From Spirochaetes bacterium RBG_13_51_14 (GTDB lineage: Bacteria > Spirochaetota > UBA4802 > UBA5550): 53,265 bases of DNA. Both the position numbers and the translations under genes were made by a program. The stretch lies in assembly GCA_001829455.1 (NCBI GenBank), contig MIBH01000023.1, positions 92,584 to 145,848 on the forward strand. Direction: 5' to 3'. Within the stretch, counting starts at the first letter, position 1, and each line of letters begins with the position of its first letter. Shown here piece by piece: positions 8,698 through 19,234 of the stretch. A model generated the notes under the pieces. It was given only the letters and a program-made list of their open reading frames with translations, ran no database searches and was not told the origin of the DNA.

Positions 8698-10012
8698 ACT
8701 TCACAATGACCTGCGGGCTGTTGATGGGAAGATCGAGGTCTTTCGCCGGCTCAATGCCGCATATCTTGGTGAGTGACGTGTATGCCTCCTGCGCGAGCAC
8801 GGGATCGATATCGGTCACCAGCGTGAGAAGGAATGGTATCGCTGAAATGCACTTTGACTCAGCGGTAACCCGGATGATCCATATTTTAAAAAACTGGTTC
8901 CCCGATGCAAACCGCTCAGTCATGTCGCCGATGTTCTCCTCGCAGTACTGTGAGGTGTACCGCGTGTAGAATACGGAATTAAGAAGAGTTTCGCCGGACT
9001 CAATCGACTGCCGTTCAGCGTACGATATGATTTGCTGATACGACACAGTGATATTCAGGTTCTGGATATAGAACGCGATGATGTTGGCGACTTCCATTGA
9101 GCCGGACAGAATCAGGTTTTCCCATTCCGTCGGTGTGATCGTCAGGTGTCGGTGATACTCCCGTGAATAATAAATAAGGTCATAGAGCAGATAGGGATCA
9201 GATGTTTCAGTAACGATGGACTTGAAATCATTCAGGGGAAATGAATATCCCAGCCGCATGAGTATCTGTCCGGAGCGGGCCTGTGGAAACGAGGCGAAGG
9301 GTTTGAACTTGTATATCGTGACCAGGCTTCCCACAAAGGATGAATAAATGAATATGCCGATGAGGACGCCGAAGCCAATCGATTTCAATATTTTCTTTTT
9401 GTCGAAAACGAACCGGTCAGCCATGAATTCATAAATCAGAAGTATCAGGGCAAGTGTGATCTGGAAAAATTTTAACCCCGACATCGTGGCTCCGCTGGGG
9501 GAAAATAAAAACACGAGCTGATATATCAGAAAGTAGAGGGCTGCGCCGGCGACGAACAGGAGTAAGGTTATTTTCGGTCTCCGGTTGAATTTCAGTATGA
9601 TGAGCAGGATGAGGGAATAAAAAACCGTATTGGAAAACCTGCCGTCCAGAAGCTCCAGGATCGGGTTCCAGGGCCAGTGCTCCTTGTCCACAAAATTGAT
9701 CAGCGTGTAAATAACCGTGTTGGAATAGATGATCACAAAGGGAACGATCCGCGTTTTAATGAACAGGATCAAAACGCCGAACCGCCGGTAACCGCTCCGG
9801 TATTCATCTTTCAGCGGGTGTATCTCGAGCAGGGAGAAATTATATATAAGATAAAATGAAAATACATACAGGTACACGTTTACAATAATGGGAATGACAT
9901 CCCACTTGAAATTGAGGTTAGAAATGACATTGATGATAAACAAAATTATCAGGATATAAACAAAGGTTGTGATCTTCTTGAACTGATCTGTTACAATGGA
10001 TGTGACGGCCAT
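8660..10012 (-). CDS. polytopic membrane protein of unknown function
   Basis: 450-aa ORF with many hydrophobic segments; 3' end overlaps nth convergently by 38 bp. Confidence 0.75.
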   Translation of the reverse strand: MAVTSIVTDQFKKITTFVYILIILFIINVISNLNFKWDVIPIIVNVYLYVFSFYLIYNFSLLEIHPLKDEYRSGYRRFGVLILFIKTRIVPFVIIYSNTVIYTLINFVDKEHWPWNPILELLDGRFSNTVFYSLILLIILKFNRRPKITLLLFVAGAALYFLIYQLVFLFSPSGATMSGLKFFQITLALILLIYEFMADRFVFDKKKILKSIGFGVLIGIFIYSSFVGSLVTIYKFKPFASFPQARSGQILMRLGYSFPLNDFKSIVTETSDPYLLYDLIYYSREYHRHLTITPTEWENLILSGSMEVANIIAFYIQNLNITVSYQQIISYAERQSIESGETLLNSVFYTRYTSQYCEENIGDMTERFASGNQFFKIWIIRVTAESKCISAIPFLLTLVTDIDPVLAQEAYTSLTKICGIEPAKDLDLPINSPQVIVKFNEFYQRSRSTH

Positions 10013-10027
10013 TGATTTGTACCGGAA

Positions 10028-10858
10028 TTACCTATTCATCACCGCTACCCGGGGCAGGCCCGAATAGTCATTTAATACAGAAACGGAATATCCCTTCCCT
10101 TTTCCAGCTTTTTTTATAAAATCCATCATGTCATCCCCAATCTCCATGATAAGCACGCCGTCGTCCGTCAGATGGCCACCAGACCCGGCGATAACACGTT
10201 CAATGGTTTCCCTCCCCTTTCTTCCGGAAAAGAGGGCGACTTCCGGCTCAAAGGATAAATCTTTCTGTAGCCATAGGGCGCACTTTTTATCCACATACGG
10301 CGGATTAACCGCGATGACTTGGAACCGCATGCCCGAAAGCGGCTTGAACAGGTCGCCCCGGTGAAACCTGATCCTGTTCCTCCCCAGGATGCGCGCGGCG
10401 TTTTTTCGCGCGGTCGCGAGCGCTTCGGATGATATGTCGGTCGCGTGCACCTCAAGGTCGCTGCGCGAATGCTTGACCGATATCGCGATGGCGCCTGAAC
10501 CGGTGCCGATATCGACGACCGGAGCGTTCTGCCGCGCGTGGTAGACCGTCAGGTCCACGAGGAGCTCCGTCTCCGGACGGGGTATGAGCACATGACGGTT
10601 CACGATAAAATCGAGGGAATAGAATTCCTTCCTGCCCAGGATGTAGGCGATTGGTTCGAACTGCACCCGCCGCCGTATCAGCCGGTTGATCCGACGGAGT
10701 TCATCTGCGGTGAGTTCACGGTCATCGACGGCGTGAAGACGGAAGCGCTCGGTATCCAGAGCATGGGAAATCAGCAGTTCCGCGTCCATGACGGGACTCG
10801 GTATGCTGCCCTCCCTGAGCTGCGCACCGACAGTTCGAATAATCTGGGAAATGCGCAC
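10028..10858 (-). CDS. prmC: peptide chain release factor N5-glutamine methyltransferase
   Basis: YILGRKEFYSLDFIVNRHVLIPRPETELLVD, VDIGTGSGAIAI, VNPPYV. Confidence 0.96.
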   Translation of the reverse strand: MRISQIIRTVGAQLREGSIPSPVMDAELLISHALDTERFRLHAVDDRELTADELRRINRLIRRRVQFEPIAYILGRKEFYSLDFIVNRHVLIPRPETELLVDLTVYHARQNAPVVDIGTGSGAIAISVKHSRSDLEVHATDISSEALATARKNAARILGRNRIRFHRGDLFKPLSGMRFQVIAVNPPYVDKKCALWLQKDLSFEPEVALFSGRKGRETIERVIAGSGGHLTDDGVLIMEIGDDMMDFIKKAGKGKGYSVSVLNDYSGLPRVAVMNR

Positions 10859-10873
10859 GGATCTGCCTCGCCG

Positions 10874-11944
10874 CTACATGGTGATTTTTTTCAGCACTTC
10901 TTTAATTTCATGCTTTTTAAGGGGTTCGACAACCGCGTCCAGATATCCCTCCATGATCTTATCCAGCGAATACAGGGTAAGCCCGATCCGGTGGTCCGTG
11001 ACCCGCGACTGAGGGAAATTATAGGTGCGGATGCGTTCGCTCCGGTCTCCGGATCCGACCTGGGACTTCCGCAGGGCGGCCTCGCGCTCCATACGCTCCC
11101 GGTTGGCCTTCTCCAGCAGCCGGGCGCGCAGAACCCGGAGCGCTTTTGCCTTGTTCTTATGCTGCGACTTCTCGTCCTGGCAGGTTACCACCATCCCCGT
11201 GGGGATGTGAGTGATGCGCACCGCGGAATCGGTCGTGTTCACGGACTGGCCGCCGTGTCCGGAGGACCGGTACACGTCAATCCGCAAATCATCCGGATTG
11301 ATGTCGACCTCGTCGTCTTCCGCTTCGGGAAGAACCGCCACGGTCACCGCGGAGGTATGTATCCTGCCGCCGGCCTCCGTAGCAGGAACCCGCTGGACCC
11401 GATGGCCGCCGGACTCAAACTTCAGGCGGTCATAGGCCTCGGGGCTTCTGATGGAAAAGATGATCTCCTTGTATCCGCCGATCCCGGTTGCGCTCACGCT
11501 CAGGTATTCGATTTTCCATCCCTTCATGTCGGCGTAACGGCCATACATCCGGAACAGGTCCGCCGCAAACAGGGCAGCCTCCTCGCCGCCGGTTCCCGCC
11601 CTGATCTCCATGATAACGTCCTTGCCGGAATTGGGATCTTTCGGAAGGAGCATAATCAGAAGCCTGTTCTCATGATCTTCGATCTTTCTCTCGAGCTCGG
11701 TGATCTCGTTCACAAGAAGCTCCTTCATTTCCGGATCCCTCTCATCGCCCACCAGGGTCTTCGCATCCTCAAGCTCACGCTTGAATTTTTTATATTCCTC
11801 AAAAGTGCTTACAATCGGCGCGAGCCCTGACCGCTCGCGGGTAAGGGTCTTGAAGCGGTTCTGGTCCGCGATGACGTCAGGCTTGCTCATCTCAAGCTCG
11901 AGATCCCGGAATCGTTCAGCTATTTTATTCAGTTTCTCAATCAT
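10874..11944 (-). CDS. prfA: peptide chain release factor 1
   Basis: [74 protein letters not shown]; start taken at MIEKL because upstream ORF codons run into the tRNA. Confidence 0.97.
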   Translation of the reverse strand: MIEKLNKIAERFRDLELEMSKPDVIADQNRFKTLTRERSGLAPIVSTFEEYKKFKRELEDAKTLVGDERDPEMKELLVNEITELERKIEDHENRLLIMLLPKDPNSGKDVIMEIRAGTGGEEAALFAADLFRMYGRYADMKGWKIEYLSVSATGIGGYKEIIFSIRSPEAYDRLKFESGGHRVQRVPATEAGGRIHTSAVTVAVLPEAEDDEVDINPDDLRIDVYRSSGHGGQSVNTTDSAVRITHIPTGMVVTCQDEKSQHKNKAKALRVLRARLLEKANRERMEREAALRKSQVGSGDRSERIRTYNFPQSRVTDHRIGLTLYSLDKIMEGYLDAVVEPLKKHEIKEVLKKITM

Positions 11945-11993
11945 TGGCTTCTCGCGAAAAAAACATCGGCTGCTACCGCTTGTATTGATGCTG

Positions 11994-12067
11994 CGCTCCC
12001 GGGAGGACTCGAACCTCCGGCACATGGTTTAGGAAACCACCGCTCTATCCTCCTGAGCTACGGGAGC
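11994..12067 (-). tRNA. tRNA-Arg (anticodon CCT)
   Basis: GCTCCCG TAGCTCAGGAGGATAGAGC GGTGGTTTCCTAAACCATG ... GGAGGTTCGAGTCCTCC CGGGAGCG; loop TTCCTAA. Confidence 0.94.
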
Positions 12068-12131
12068 ATTGTTCATTAACTACCTGGGCATAGCTTTTCT
12101 TTGGTATGGCCGTGTCACTGTGTTGCGGGTG

Positions 12132-12776
12132 CTACTGAAACATATTCTTGCGTCTCGAAGCGACAAGCCGCTGGAATTCCCTGATCTTCTTGACCGCGAT
12201 CCTATCGCCGAACAATTCAATCTTGTCAGTGCGGCTTAAATGTGTCAATTCTTTTTGCGCATCATCCTCGGTCAAACCGGCCCACCGTGACACGTCCTTC
12301 GCGGTCACGTTGAGGCTGATCTCGCTCTGCAGATCGAGGTGCGGGTCCTGCTCTGCCAGCATGACCAGCACGTCCATGACCTTGAGCTGGGGCTCTTCCA
12401 GGAGAAGTATCATGAGCCTGCGCTTGGCGTCGTAGATCCGCTTCGAGAATATCACCAGAAGCTTGTACGCGAGCTGCGGGTTGCCGGCCATGAGGGTATC
12501 GAAATTGTCCCGGTGAAGCTTGAGAAGCTTCACATGGTCAAGAGCGATCGCCGTCGCCGACCGGGGCTGTTCCTCCAGGATGGCCATTTCGCCGAAAACA
12601 TCGCCCTCGGTCAGCACGTCGAGGTTCTTCTCCCGGTTCTGTATGAGTTTGACGATCCTGACTTTACCCGATTGTATGAAATAAAACTCGTTGCCGGGCT
12701 CCCATTCGCAGAAAATGATTTCGTTTGGGGCGTACTCGACGCCGAATTTCTCAAAAAATTTTTCATCCAAATCCAT
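12132..12776 (-). CDS. Crp/Fnr-type cyclic-nucleotide-binding-domain protein
   Basis: PNEIIFCEWEPGNEFYFIQSGKVRIVK ... LTEGDVFGEMAILEEQPRSATAIA; C-terminal HTH-like region NVTAKDVSRWAGLTEDDAQKEL. Confidence 0.87.
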   Translation of the reverse strand: MDLDEKFFEKFGVEYAPNEIIFCEWEPGNEFYFIQSGKVRIVKLIQNREKNLDVLTEGDVFGEMAILEEQPRSATAIALDHVKLLKLHRDNFDTLMAGNPQLAYKLLVIFSKRIYDAKRRLMILLLEEPQLKVMDVLVMLAEQDPHLDLQSEISLNVTAKDVSRWAGLTEDDAQKELTHLSRTDKIELFGDRIAVKKIREFQRLVASRRKNMFQ

Positions 12777-12782
12777 CGCACA

Positions 12783-13994
12783 CTACCTGCCCTGCAGTTG
12801 TTTGATCTTATTCAGCGCTTCACTGTTCAATTTGTCCTTCGGCGACATGTTGAGAACTTTGTTGTAATAGGATATCGCTTTGTCCTTCTGGTTCACCGAC
12901 TCGAAGATTGTGCCGATGTGGAAAATGGCGCTCTTCACATAGGGCGAATTAGAAAAATTCCGCAAAACCCGTGACAGTATCTCCAGGGCATCCTTGTGCC
13001 GCCCCAGTTCAATGAGGCACCGGCCGGCATCAAAGTGGGCCTTCTCGAACAGCTTCCTTTCATCCGGGCTGGTCCTCCGGTCCAATGAAATGATTTTCTG
13101 ATACAATTTCAACGCTGTGGTGTAATTTCTTTTTGAGAAGGATGCGTCCGCCGCGTCATTCAATTCACGGGGAGAGCCGTCGTCCATTGTCCCGGTATGT
13201 GAAAAGTCATCAGGGCCGGTCGAGCCGGTGTCAGAAAGAAAATCGTCCATCTCGTTTTCAAGGGACGTGCTGGCCGTAGCCGGAGCCTCTCTTTCCTCAG
13301 GCGAGACGTCGAAATCAATCATATCGGCCGGACCGCTTGATTCGTTCGGTGACTGGTCGTCTCCGCCGCCCGATGGCCGGGCCGGCGATGCTCCGGGGCC
13401 CGCGTCGTGAGCGCCGAGATCAGCCGGCGCCGGTTCCCCGGCGTCGATCCCGCGAATCCGCTTCATGGCCAGAGCGGCGTGTTCGCCGTCGGGATAGTAT
13501 TCCATGTAGCGCTTGTACGCATACTGCGCGTGCTTCAGGATCCCGGCCTTGTAATAGTACTCGCCGATTTTAAAGAGCTCCGCGTCAGGATTCACGATTT
13601 CGCCCTCGCCCAGCACCGATCGCTCCATCTTGACGATCCGCCGCAGCTGGTTGCTGAATACGCGCAGCATTTTTCGCACGACATTGGCGTTTTTCAGCAC
13701 CAGCCGTTCAAAATCAGCCGGGGTCAGCACCAACACCATAGTGTTCCCCATAGTCTGCGCCGTTTCCTCGCGCGGGTACTTGCCGAGCGCCGATTTGACG
13801 CCGAAGAATTCCCCCTGACGGACCTCCTCCTTCACCTCTTCGCCGGTGTCCAGCTTGAGCGACGTGAGTACGACCTTCCCGGACTTCAGTATGTATATAT
13901 ACTCGCTCTTGTCGTTTTCAAAATATATGATCGACCCTGCCTTGTACGTCCTGGTTATGATTCCCGATGGCCCCCCAGCGCCGTTCGACATCAT
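12783..13994 (-). CDS. cyclic-nucleotide-binding domain plus TPR protein
   Basis: AGSIIYFENDKSEYIYILKSGKVVL ... REETAQTMGNTMVLVL, low-complexity linker, then TPRs FSKRNYTTALKLYQKII... and C-terminal DKAISYYNKVLNMSP. Confidence 0.82.
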   Translation of the reverse strand: MMSNGAGGPSGIITRTYKAGSIIYFENDKSEYIYILKSGKVVLTSLKLDTGEEVKEEVRQGEFFGVKSALGKYPREETAQTMGNTMVLVLTPADFERLVLKNANVVRKMLRVFSNQLRRIVKMERSVLGEGEIVNPDAELFKIGEYYYKAGILKHAQYAYKRYMEYYPDGEHAALAMKRIRGIDAGEPAPADLGAHDAGPGASPARPSGGGDDQSPNESSGPADMIDFDVSPEEREAPATASTSLENEMDDFLSDTGSTGPDDFSHTGTMDDGSPRELNDAADASFSKRNYTTALKLYQKIISLDRRTSPDERKLFEKAHFDAGRCLIELGRHKDALEILSRVLRNFSNSPYVKSAIFHIGTIFESVNQKDKAISYYNKVLNMSPKDKLNSEALNKIKQLQGR

Positions 13995-14008
13995 GCGACC
14001 CCCGTGTC

Positions 14009-15244
14009 CTATATGTCAAATTCTATCGGAAGGAAGGGGAATTCCTTTTTGAATCCCACCGCCCTGCTTATTCTCCTCAGCAGCCCGACGGGGTCGCCGA
14101 TGATTATTTTGTCAGCCCCGTCCATTACGATACGCTGGTACTCCACGTCCAATTCATCAAAGACATTCGCGTAATTTGAATCACCGTAGACGGGCCTGCC
14201 GTCAATGACCACCAGCATGACGTCCCGCAGATGCGCGTGCACTATCGAGCCGGCAGGCGACCTTCCCCGGTCCCGGAACACGCACAGATCGGCGACAGCT
14301 CCCTCTTCAATCCGGCCCATATTCTTCTGCCTGAAGGCCTTCGCCGGGTTGACGGTGACCATTTTCAGGATCGCTTCATCGTACAACCGCTCGCCGTAAA
14401 TCCTTTCATAAATCATCTGGTCGAACTTCATTTCGTACAACAAATTTTCACCGCCCGTCATGGGAGAATCCGTACCGATGCAGAGGTTGATTCCTTTATC
14501 GATAAATTTTTTAACGTCCATCGTCTGATTGTACATCGACATATTGGAATCGCCGCACCATACACAGGAAGCGCCGCGCTGTTTCACGAGGTTGAGGTCT
14601 TCGTCTGAAAAGGCAATGCAGTGGACGAAGACCGAATGATCCCCCAGCCCTCCGAGCTGGTTGATGACCGCAATATCCTGCTTTGTTTCATCGTCGAAAC
14701 CCTCAGCGATGTGCGTCACGAAGGGAATGTCCTCCCTGACGGCCTTCCGGTACTCTTCGGTAATGCCGTCGCCCCAGGCCAGAGCGAATGAAGCCACCGA
14801 ATGCGCCAGCGCGTACTTTTTCACCGCCTTGGTGGGCAGGATGTCGTAAAACGGATCACCGACAAAATGAGGGATGTGATCGGATACCAGCGTCACGCCG
14901 GATATGAGGTTGCGGTACGCGCCGAGGAGGTAGAGGTCCCGGTTCTCAATCCGCTGCCGCTCCTCATACACGGGCGAACTCTTCAGGTCGTTATCCCAGG
15001 GTAGCCAGTTGATATAGGGGCCGTTTGCCACCTTCGGGTAATAGGTCCCCAGAAGATGATCGTGCGCGTTGATGAGACCGGGTACGACGACCCCCTTCTT
15101 CGCATCTATGGTTATCGGGCCGTTGTCACCGGCGGAGGAAATTTTACTGATCTTGCCATTGCCGATAACAATAGATCCATTTTTGATAGATTTATCGGGG
15201 GTCAGGATTGTTCCGCCAGAAATCGACCACTTATTCATTAACAA
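14009..15244 (-). CDS. amidohydrolase family protein (ATZ/TRZ-like)
   Basis: GLINAHDHLLGTYYP, FVTHIAEGFD, VFVHCIAFSD, CIGTDSPMTGG, NPAKAFRQKNMGRIEEGAVADLCVF. Confidence 0.88.
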   Translation of the reverse strand: MLMNKWSISGGTILTPDKSIKNGSIVIGNGKISKISSAGDNGPITIDAKKGVVVPGLINAHDHLLGTYYPKVANGPYINWLPWDNDLKSSPVYEERQRIENRDLYLLGAYRNLISGVTLVSDHIPHFVGDPFYDILPTKAVKKYALAHSVASFALAWGDGITEEYRKAVREDIPFVTHIAEGFDDETKQDIAVINQLGGLGDHSVFVHCIAFSDEDLNLVKQRGASCVWCGDSNMSMYNQTMDVKKFIDKGINLCIGTDSPMTGGENLLYEMKFDQMIYERIYGERLYDEAILKMVTVNPAKAFRQKNMGRIEEGAVADLCVFRDRGRSPAGSIVHAHLRDVMLVVIDGRPVYGDSNYANVFDELDVEYQRIVMDGADKIIIGDPVGLLRRISRAVGFKKEFPFLPIEFDI

Positions 15245-15518
15245 GACCTTTTATTCTATAATGTTGCGGTTACTATAATTTCGACGTCAGAATATAAAAT
15301 AATTAGCCTTTGATGATATTTTATTCCCTTCCGCTCAATGCTTCCGCAAAAAGCGGGATACGTCTCGCTCGCATATATTCATTTGCCGGAAACGAATCAA
15401 ATATTAAAATAGTACCATAAATACGTAGCGTCAAGTAAAATACCTATCCCGATATTTTTATTGACAACGCTCCGCGGCCCTTGGAACAATACGGCATATC
15501 TAATAATGTACGGCTCCC

Positions 15519-15707
15519 ATGCAGATAAAACTCTATCATATCGACACACTGGAATACTCGGGTTCAATTATTGTTAACAATCAGGAATGGAAATACGAGG
15601 GCGTTACTGACGAACACATGATTTCCGTCACCCGGGGGATGCCGCTGAAGGCGCTTCTGGCATGCCTCGCATCATTCGAACTGGTCTATGACCTTCTTGA
15701 TGAATGA
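15519..15707 (+). CDS. small hypothetical protein (62 aa)
   Basis: ORF in an otherwise open intergenic region; no recognised domain. Confidence 0.4.
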   Translation: MQIKLYHIDTLEYSGSIIVNNQEWKYEGVTDEHMISVTRGMPLKALLACLASFELVYDLLDE

Positions 15708-15805
15708 AACGACAGCGCGGCTGATGAATCGGCAGGTATGCAATCGTAAAAACCCGTCCTTCGAGCAGCCGGGCGGATCCAAAAAATGACCGTTACGAAA
15801 ACACG

Positions 15806-16645
15806 CTATCTGAGGAATTTCAGCGCATCTCCGGCTGTTCTCTCAGGAATCTCTTCCATTGGTATATGACCGGCATCATCATAAGTAATAAAGCTGGCGG
15901 ATGAAAGATCTTTCTTCCAGAGTTCAACGTGCGCGTAGGGTATCCATTCGTCTTTTTTCCCCCACATGATCAGGGTGGGAACCTTGATATTGGGAATGTC
16001 TCTGGAAAGACCAGCAGACTTAGTCTGCTCTCTCATCCCGATGAATATATCGACCCAGGCGTTCCTGTTCCCTTCCCGCATGGCGAAATCGAAATATCGC
16101 TTTTGAATTTTCGAGCTCACTTTTGACTTGTCGCCGAAGACCTGTTTCACCGCATTATAGATCATGGACCGCGGCATCATACTCCGCGCCAGGGGACGCA
16201 TGCCCGGACTGCTGGCGAAATCAAGAAGCCACGGCAATTTCTGATTATAGCCCACCGAATCGATCAAGATAAGCTTTTTGACTTTCCGGGGATATTTAAG
16301 CGCGTAGTTCCAGGCGACGTACCCGCCCAAAGAATTTCCGGCGAGATAAAACCCATTCACGCCCACCCTGTTCGCGAATGCATCCAGCAACTCAACGCCG
16401 CCGTCGCAGGTATCGAGGGAGGAGCACACTCCATGAAGCAGAACCAGCACCGGGCCCCGTCCCTCGTCGCGATATCGGATTCTCATCCCTTCATAGGTAA
16501 GATATTTATCCTCGCTTGATCCATACCGCTTTTCCAGCTGGTCCAATGGTATGGTAATGGCGCCCATAGAAGTACAACCGCCGGTTACCAATACGCTGAG
16601 AAAAAAAACAGGAATCGCGAAAAACAACCAGTCATTATTAATCAT
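15806..16645 (-). CDS. alpha/beta hydrolase
   Basis: VLVLLHGVCSS, YLAGNSLGGYVAWNYA, DAGHIPMEE; N-terminal signal/lipobox VTGGC. Confidence 0.88.
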   Translation of the reverse strand: MINNDWLFFAIPVFFLSVLVTGGCTSMGAITIPLDQLEKRYGSSEDKYLTYEGMRIRYRDEGRGPVLVLLHGVCSSLDTCDGGVELLDAFANRVGVNGFYLAGNSLGGYVAWNYALKYPRKVKKLILIDSVGYNQKLPWLLDFASSPGMRPLARSMMPRSMIYNAVKQVFGDKSKVSSKIQKRYFDFAMREGNRNAWVDIFIGMREQTKSAGLSRDIPNIKVPTLIMWGKKDEWIPYAHVELWKKDLSSASFITYDDAGHIPMEEIPERTAGDALKFLR

Positions 16646-16949
16646 ATTATGTTCTTCCTCATTATGATGAGTGTGTCAAGGTCATATCACGCATAACTCA
16701 TTCCAGACCGCCATGTACCCGGGTCCGTGAGCAACGGCGTCAGCTCGCAATACGGAAATACCGCTCACGTTGACACGGAGGATTGCACCGTCAATGCCTG
16801 ATGATAAAAACATATTATCCAGAAGGCTATTCGTCTCGCCAGAAATTGATATTTCAGAATCTGTCTTTGCGCAGCGGCTGGAAAAAGCGAGGAACACGGA
16901 TGACAATAACGGATTAATCCGAAACTGGCCCCGTTATAAATGAGGCGAA

Positions 16950-18692
16950 TTATTCAACGATTGCTTTTTTACTCATTTTCCGATATTTCTCCGGGGTCGT
17001 TCCCATGAATTTCGGGAAAATTCGGTTGAAAGTCCTCAGGCTTTCGAACCCGACAGAAAATGCTATATTGATAATGGTGTCATCGGTTTCAGTTAACTTT
17101 TTCGCGGCGTCCCTGACGCGGAGTTCATAGATATAATCGCCCAGCTTTTGACTGGTATAGCTTTTGAACAGCTTCCCGAGGTTATCCGGATGCACGTCAA
17201 TGGATGCGGCCAGTCCCTCCCGCGATAAGTCGGATGTGTAATTTTGCTCTATATACTGTTTTACTTTTATTATCTTTTCCTCTGTTTTCGTGGTTATGGT
17301 AACCGACGGGCTCTTTTTATGAGATTGCGATTCCTTCAGCTGGTCGTTCAGAAGCGCGTTTTCGATAACGAAGTTTTCCAGACTGGTATTCAGATCCTCT
17401 ATCTCGTCCGTCATGCCGATGAACCTTGATACCAGGACCAGAGAAGTGCCGATAAAGAGCATCGCAGCACCGTATGGGAACAGCATGTATTTAAAAAGAA
17501 ATCCCCACTGAACGTCGATGGCCAGGAATTTAACTAAATACACGAAACCGTCATGTATCGCGGTAATGACCACAGTGACGCCAAAGAAAGCGAACAGCTT
17601 TGCATAAGGCCTCTTTTTATAAAGAGCGGAAAAATTACAGGACAAATTATACACGCCGATACCGGTTGTCACTAGGATCAATAAAACACCGTGCACCCTC
17701 AGCCATGTAATATTGGTAAACACCAACGCCATAAAAACGACAGCGGCGAGGTAAAGCCAGAGCGCTTGCTCAATTAGCGTTCTTCTTAAGTCGTATATTC
17801 GGTGAAGAAATATCGGATGCATCACGTTCAACCCGGCCCACCCTATCCCCAGGATCTTGAACCGGTTCAGGTTGTTGCCGTAAATGTTCCAGTAGTTGCA
17901 CAGCTCCAGGATGATGACGAGACCGAACGCGAGCTGAAGGCAGTAGAAGAGGTATTCCGGCGACGACCGGCGTCTGATAAAAAAGAAGAAAAATATGATG
18001 AAAAGGGGCATGCCGGCCGCGATGATGATGTAGTTGACCATTATGAGCAGAAAATTATCGAACGTCCTGCTGTCCTGCCAGTCCTTTATGTCAGTGAGCG
18101 CGAGAGTGCCCAGCACTTCGCAGAACAGGTAGTACCATATCCGTACGGCGATGACGTTCTTCCCGCCGGGCCGTACCAGCGACGCCGGAACCTCGTAATA
18201 CCGGGGATGATTCCACATGGAGAACTCATGCGGGGGAAACGAGCCCGTGCCGCCGATTTTCACGCCGTTGAAATACGTCTCATCGGCGTTGCCGATCCTG
18301 CCCAGGATCAGGCCGATGTCCTGCTTCGGGATGACACGGTCAAGGTAAATCGTCCTCCTGATCCAGAGGATTCCCGTGATGCTTCCGGCTTTATTCTCGG
18401 CGTACCGCATCATGCTGGACGGCAGCCGGACCGTGTCCCACGATGAGTCATCATAGTCCGCCCCGGCGTAGCGTTCGTCATCGCTGACCTGTATTTTCCA
18501 GGGGCCGGCAAGAGAGGTGCGATTACCCTCAGAGGTAGCTGCATCATGCGCGCATACGCCTACGAACAGCATCATGCCCAATGTCATCAATATTACCACC
18601 AGCGCCATGCTGTATTTGAATACAGTCTGCCTGTTTAATGAATTAATTAACACTCTTATGTAACCCGAAATCTCCGAGATCTGGAAACTCAT
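16950..18692 (-). CDS. 7TM membrane sensor (7TMR-DISM-like) fused to AraC-type DNA-binding domain
   Basis: Galactose-binding-like N-terminus, about 7 hydrophobic helices, C-terminal IKVKQYIEQNYTSDLSREGLAASIDVHPDNLGKLFKSYTSQKLGDYIYELRVRDAAKKL...GFESLRTFNRIFPKFMGTTPEKYRK. Confidence 0.88.
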   Translation of the reverse strand: MSFQISEISGYIRVLINSLNRQTVFKYSMALVVILMTLGMMLFVGVCAHDAATSEGNRTSLAGPWKIQVSDDERYAGADYDDSSWDTVRLPSSMMRYAENKAGSITGILWIRRTIYLDRVIPKQDIGLILGRIGNADETYFNGVKIGGTGSFPPHEFSMWNHPRYYEVPASLVRPGGKNVIAVRIWYYLFCEVLGTLALTDIKDWQDSRTFDNFLLIMVNYIIIAAGMPLFIIFFFFFIRRRSSPEYLFYCLQLAFGLVIILELCNYWNIYGNNLNRFKILGIGWAGLNVMHPIFLHRIYDLRRTLIEQALWLYLAAVVFMALVFTNITWLRVHGVLLILVTTGIGVYNLSCNFSALYKKRPYAKLFAFFGVTVVITAIHDGFVYLVKFLAIDVQWGFLFKYMLFPYGAAMLFIGTSLVLVSRFIGMTDEIEDLNTSLENFVIENALLNDQLKESQSHKKSPSVTITTKTEEKIIKVKQYIEQNYTSDLSREGLAASIDVHPDNLGKLFKSYTSQKLGDYIYELRVRDAAKKLTETDDTIINIAFSVGFESLRTFNRIFPKFMGTTPEKYRKMSKKAIVE

Positions 18693-18796
18693 GCGATATT
18701 ATTTATTTAGATGTGGCTTTTCCATATAATTATCGATCATGTTTGATGCCGGGAGGCGAAAAAAATCATTATTTTGATAGAATACTGGTCTGGCTC

Positions 18797-18900
18797 CAGG
18801 ATTTGCTCTGACACCTGGATTTTGCTCTGACCCCGGGATGTAAATATAGGCGACATTGTTAAACTTCACCTTAATCTAATAAAATTACTCTGACCCCAAT
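18797..18900. repeat. cluster of degenerate [GA]CTCTGAC[AC]CC units
   Basis: GCTCTGACACC, GCTCTGACCCC, ACTCTGACCCC; same motif recurs at 29636-29670. Confidence 0.55.
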
Positions 18901-18989
18901 ATTTTATCCAACTCCATTGTCATAAGATATGTGTTTAAATAATTATATACAAATAAATATCTATGTCTATTACACTCCGTTAATACCTC

Positions 18990-19020
18990 AAAAAAAATCC
19001 CGCACGTGTGGATTTTTTTT
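18990..19020. terminator. bidirectional terminator-like hairpin
   Basis: AAAAAAATCC-CGCACGTGT-GGATTTTTTTT. Confidence 0.55.
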
Positions 19021-19234
19021 ATTGACGATTGAGTAGAAAAATAATACATTAAATCTGGTTTTATTTTATAATTTTATATTTCTATTTCTACTCTTTGAAT
19101 ACATAGCGTTGGCTCGCGGATTTGTGCAATAATCAGGCGAATCAGCTTCCGGCATGCAAGGTAACGCGTTCGCAATATTCGGAAATATTTAATTCCTTCA
19201 TGAAAAGCTGATTCTATGCAAGGGGGTCTCGCAT

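Noticed and set aside
10538-11830. 430-aa plus-strand ORF
   Set aside because: Antisense to prmC and prfA, which have unambiguous family motifs; shadow ORF from codon bias
13407-14174. 255-aa plus-strand ORF
   Set aside because: Spans two real minus-strand genes in antisense; not gene-like
16682-16906. 74-aa minus-strand ORF
   Set aside because: No motif, no clear RBS; intergenic chance ORF cannot be excluded
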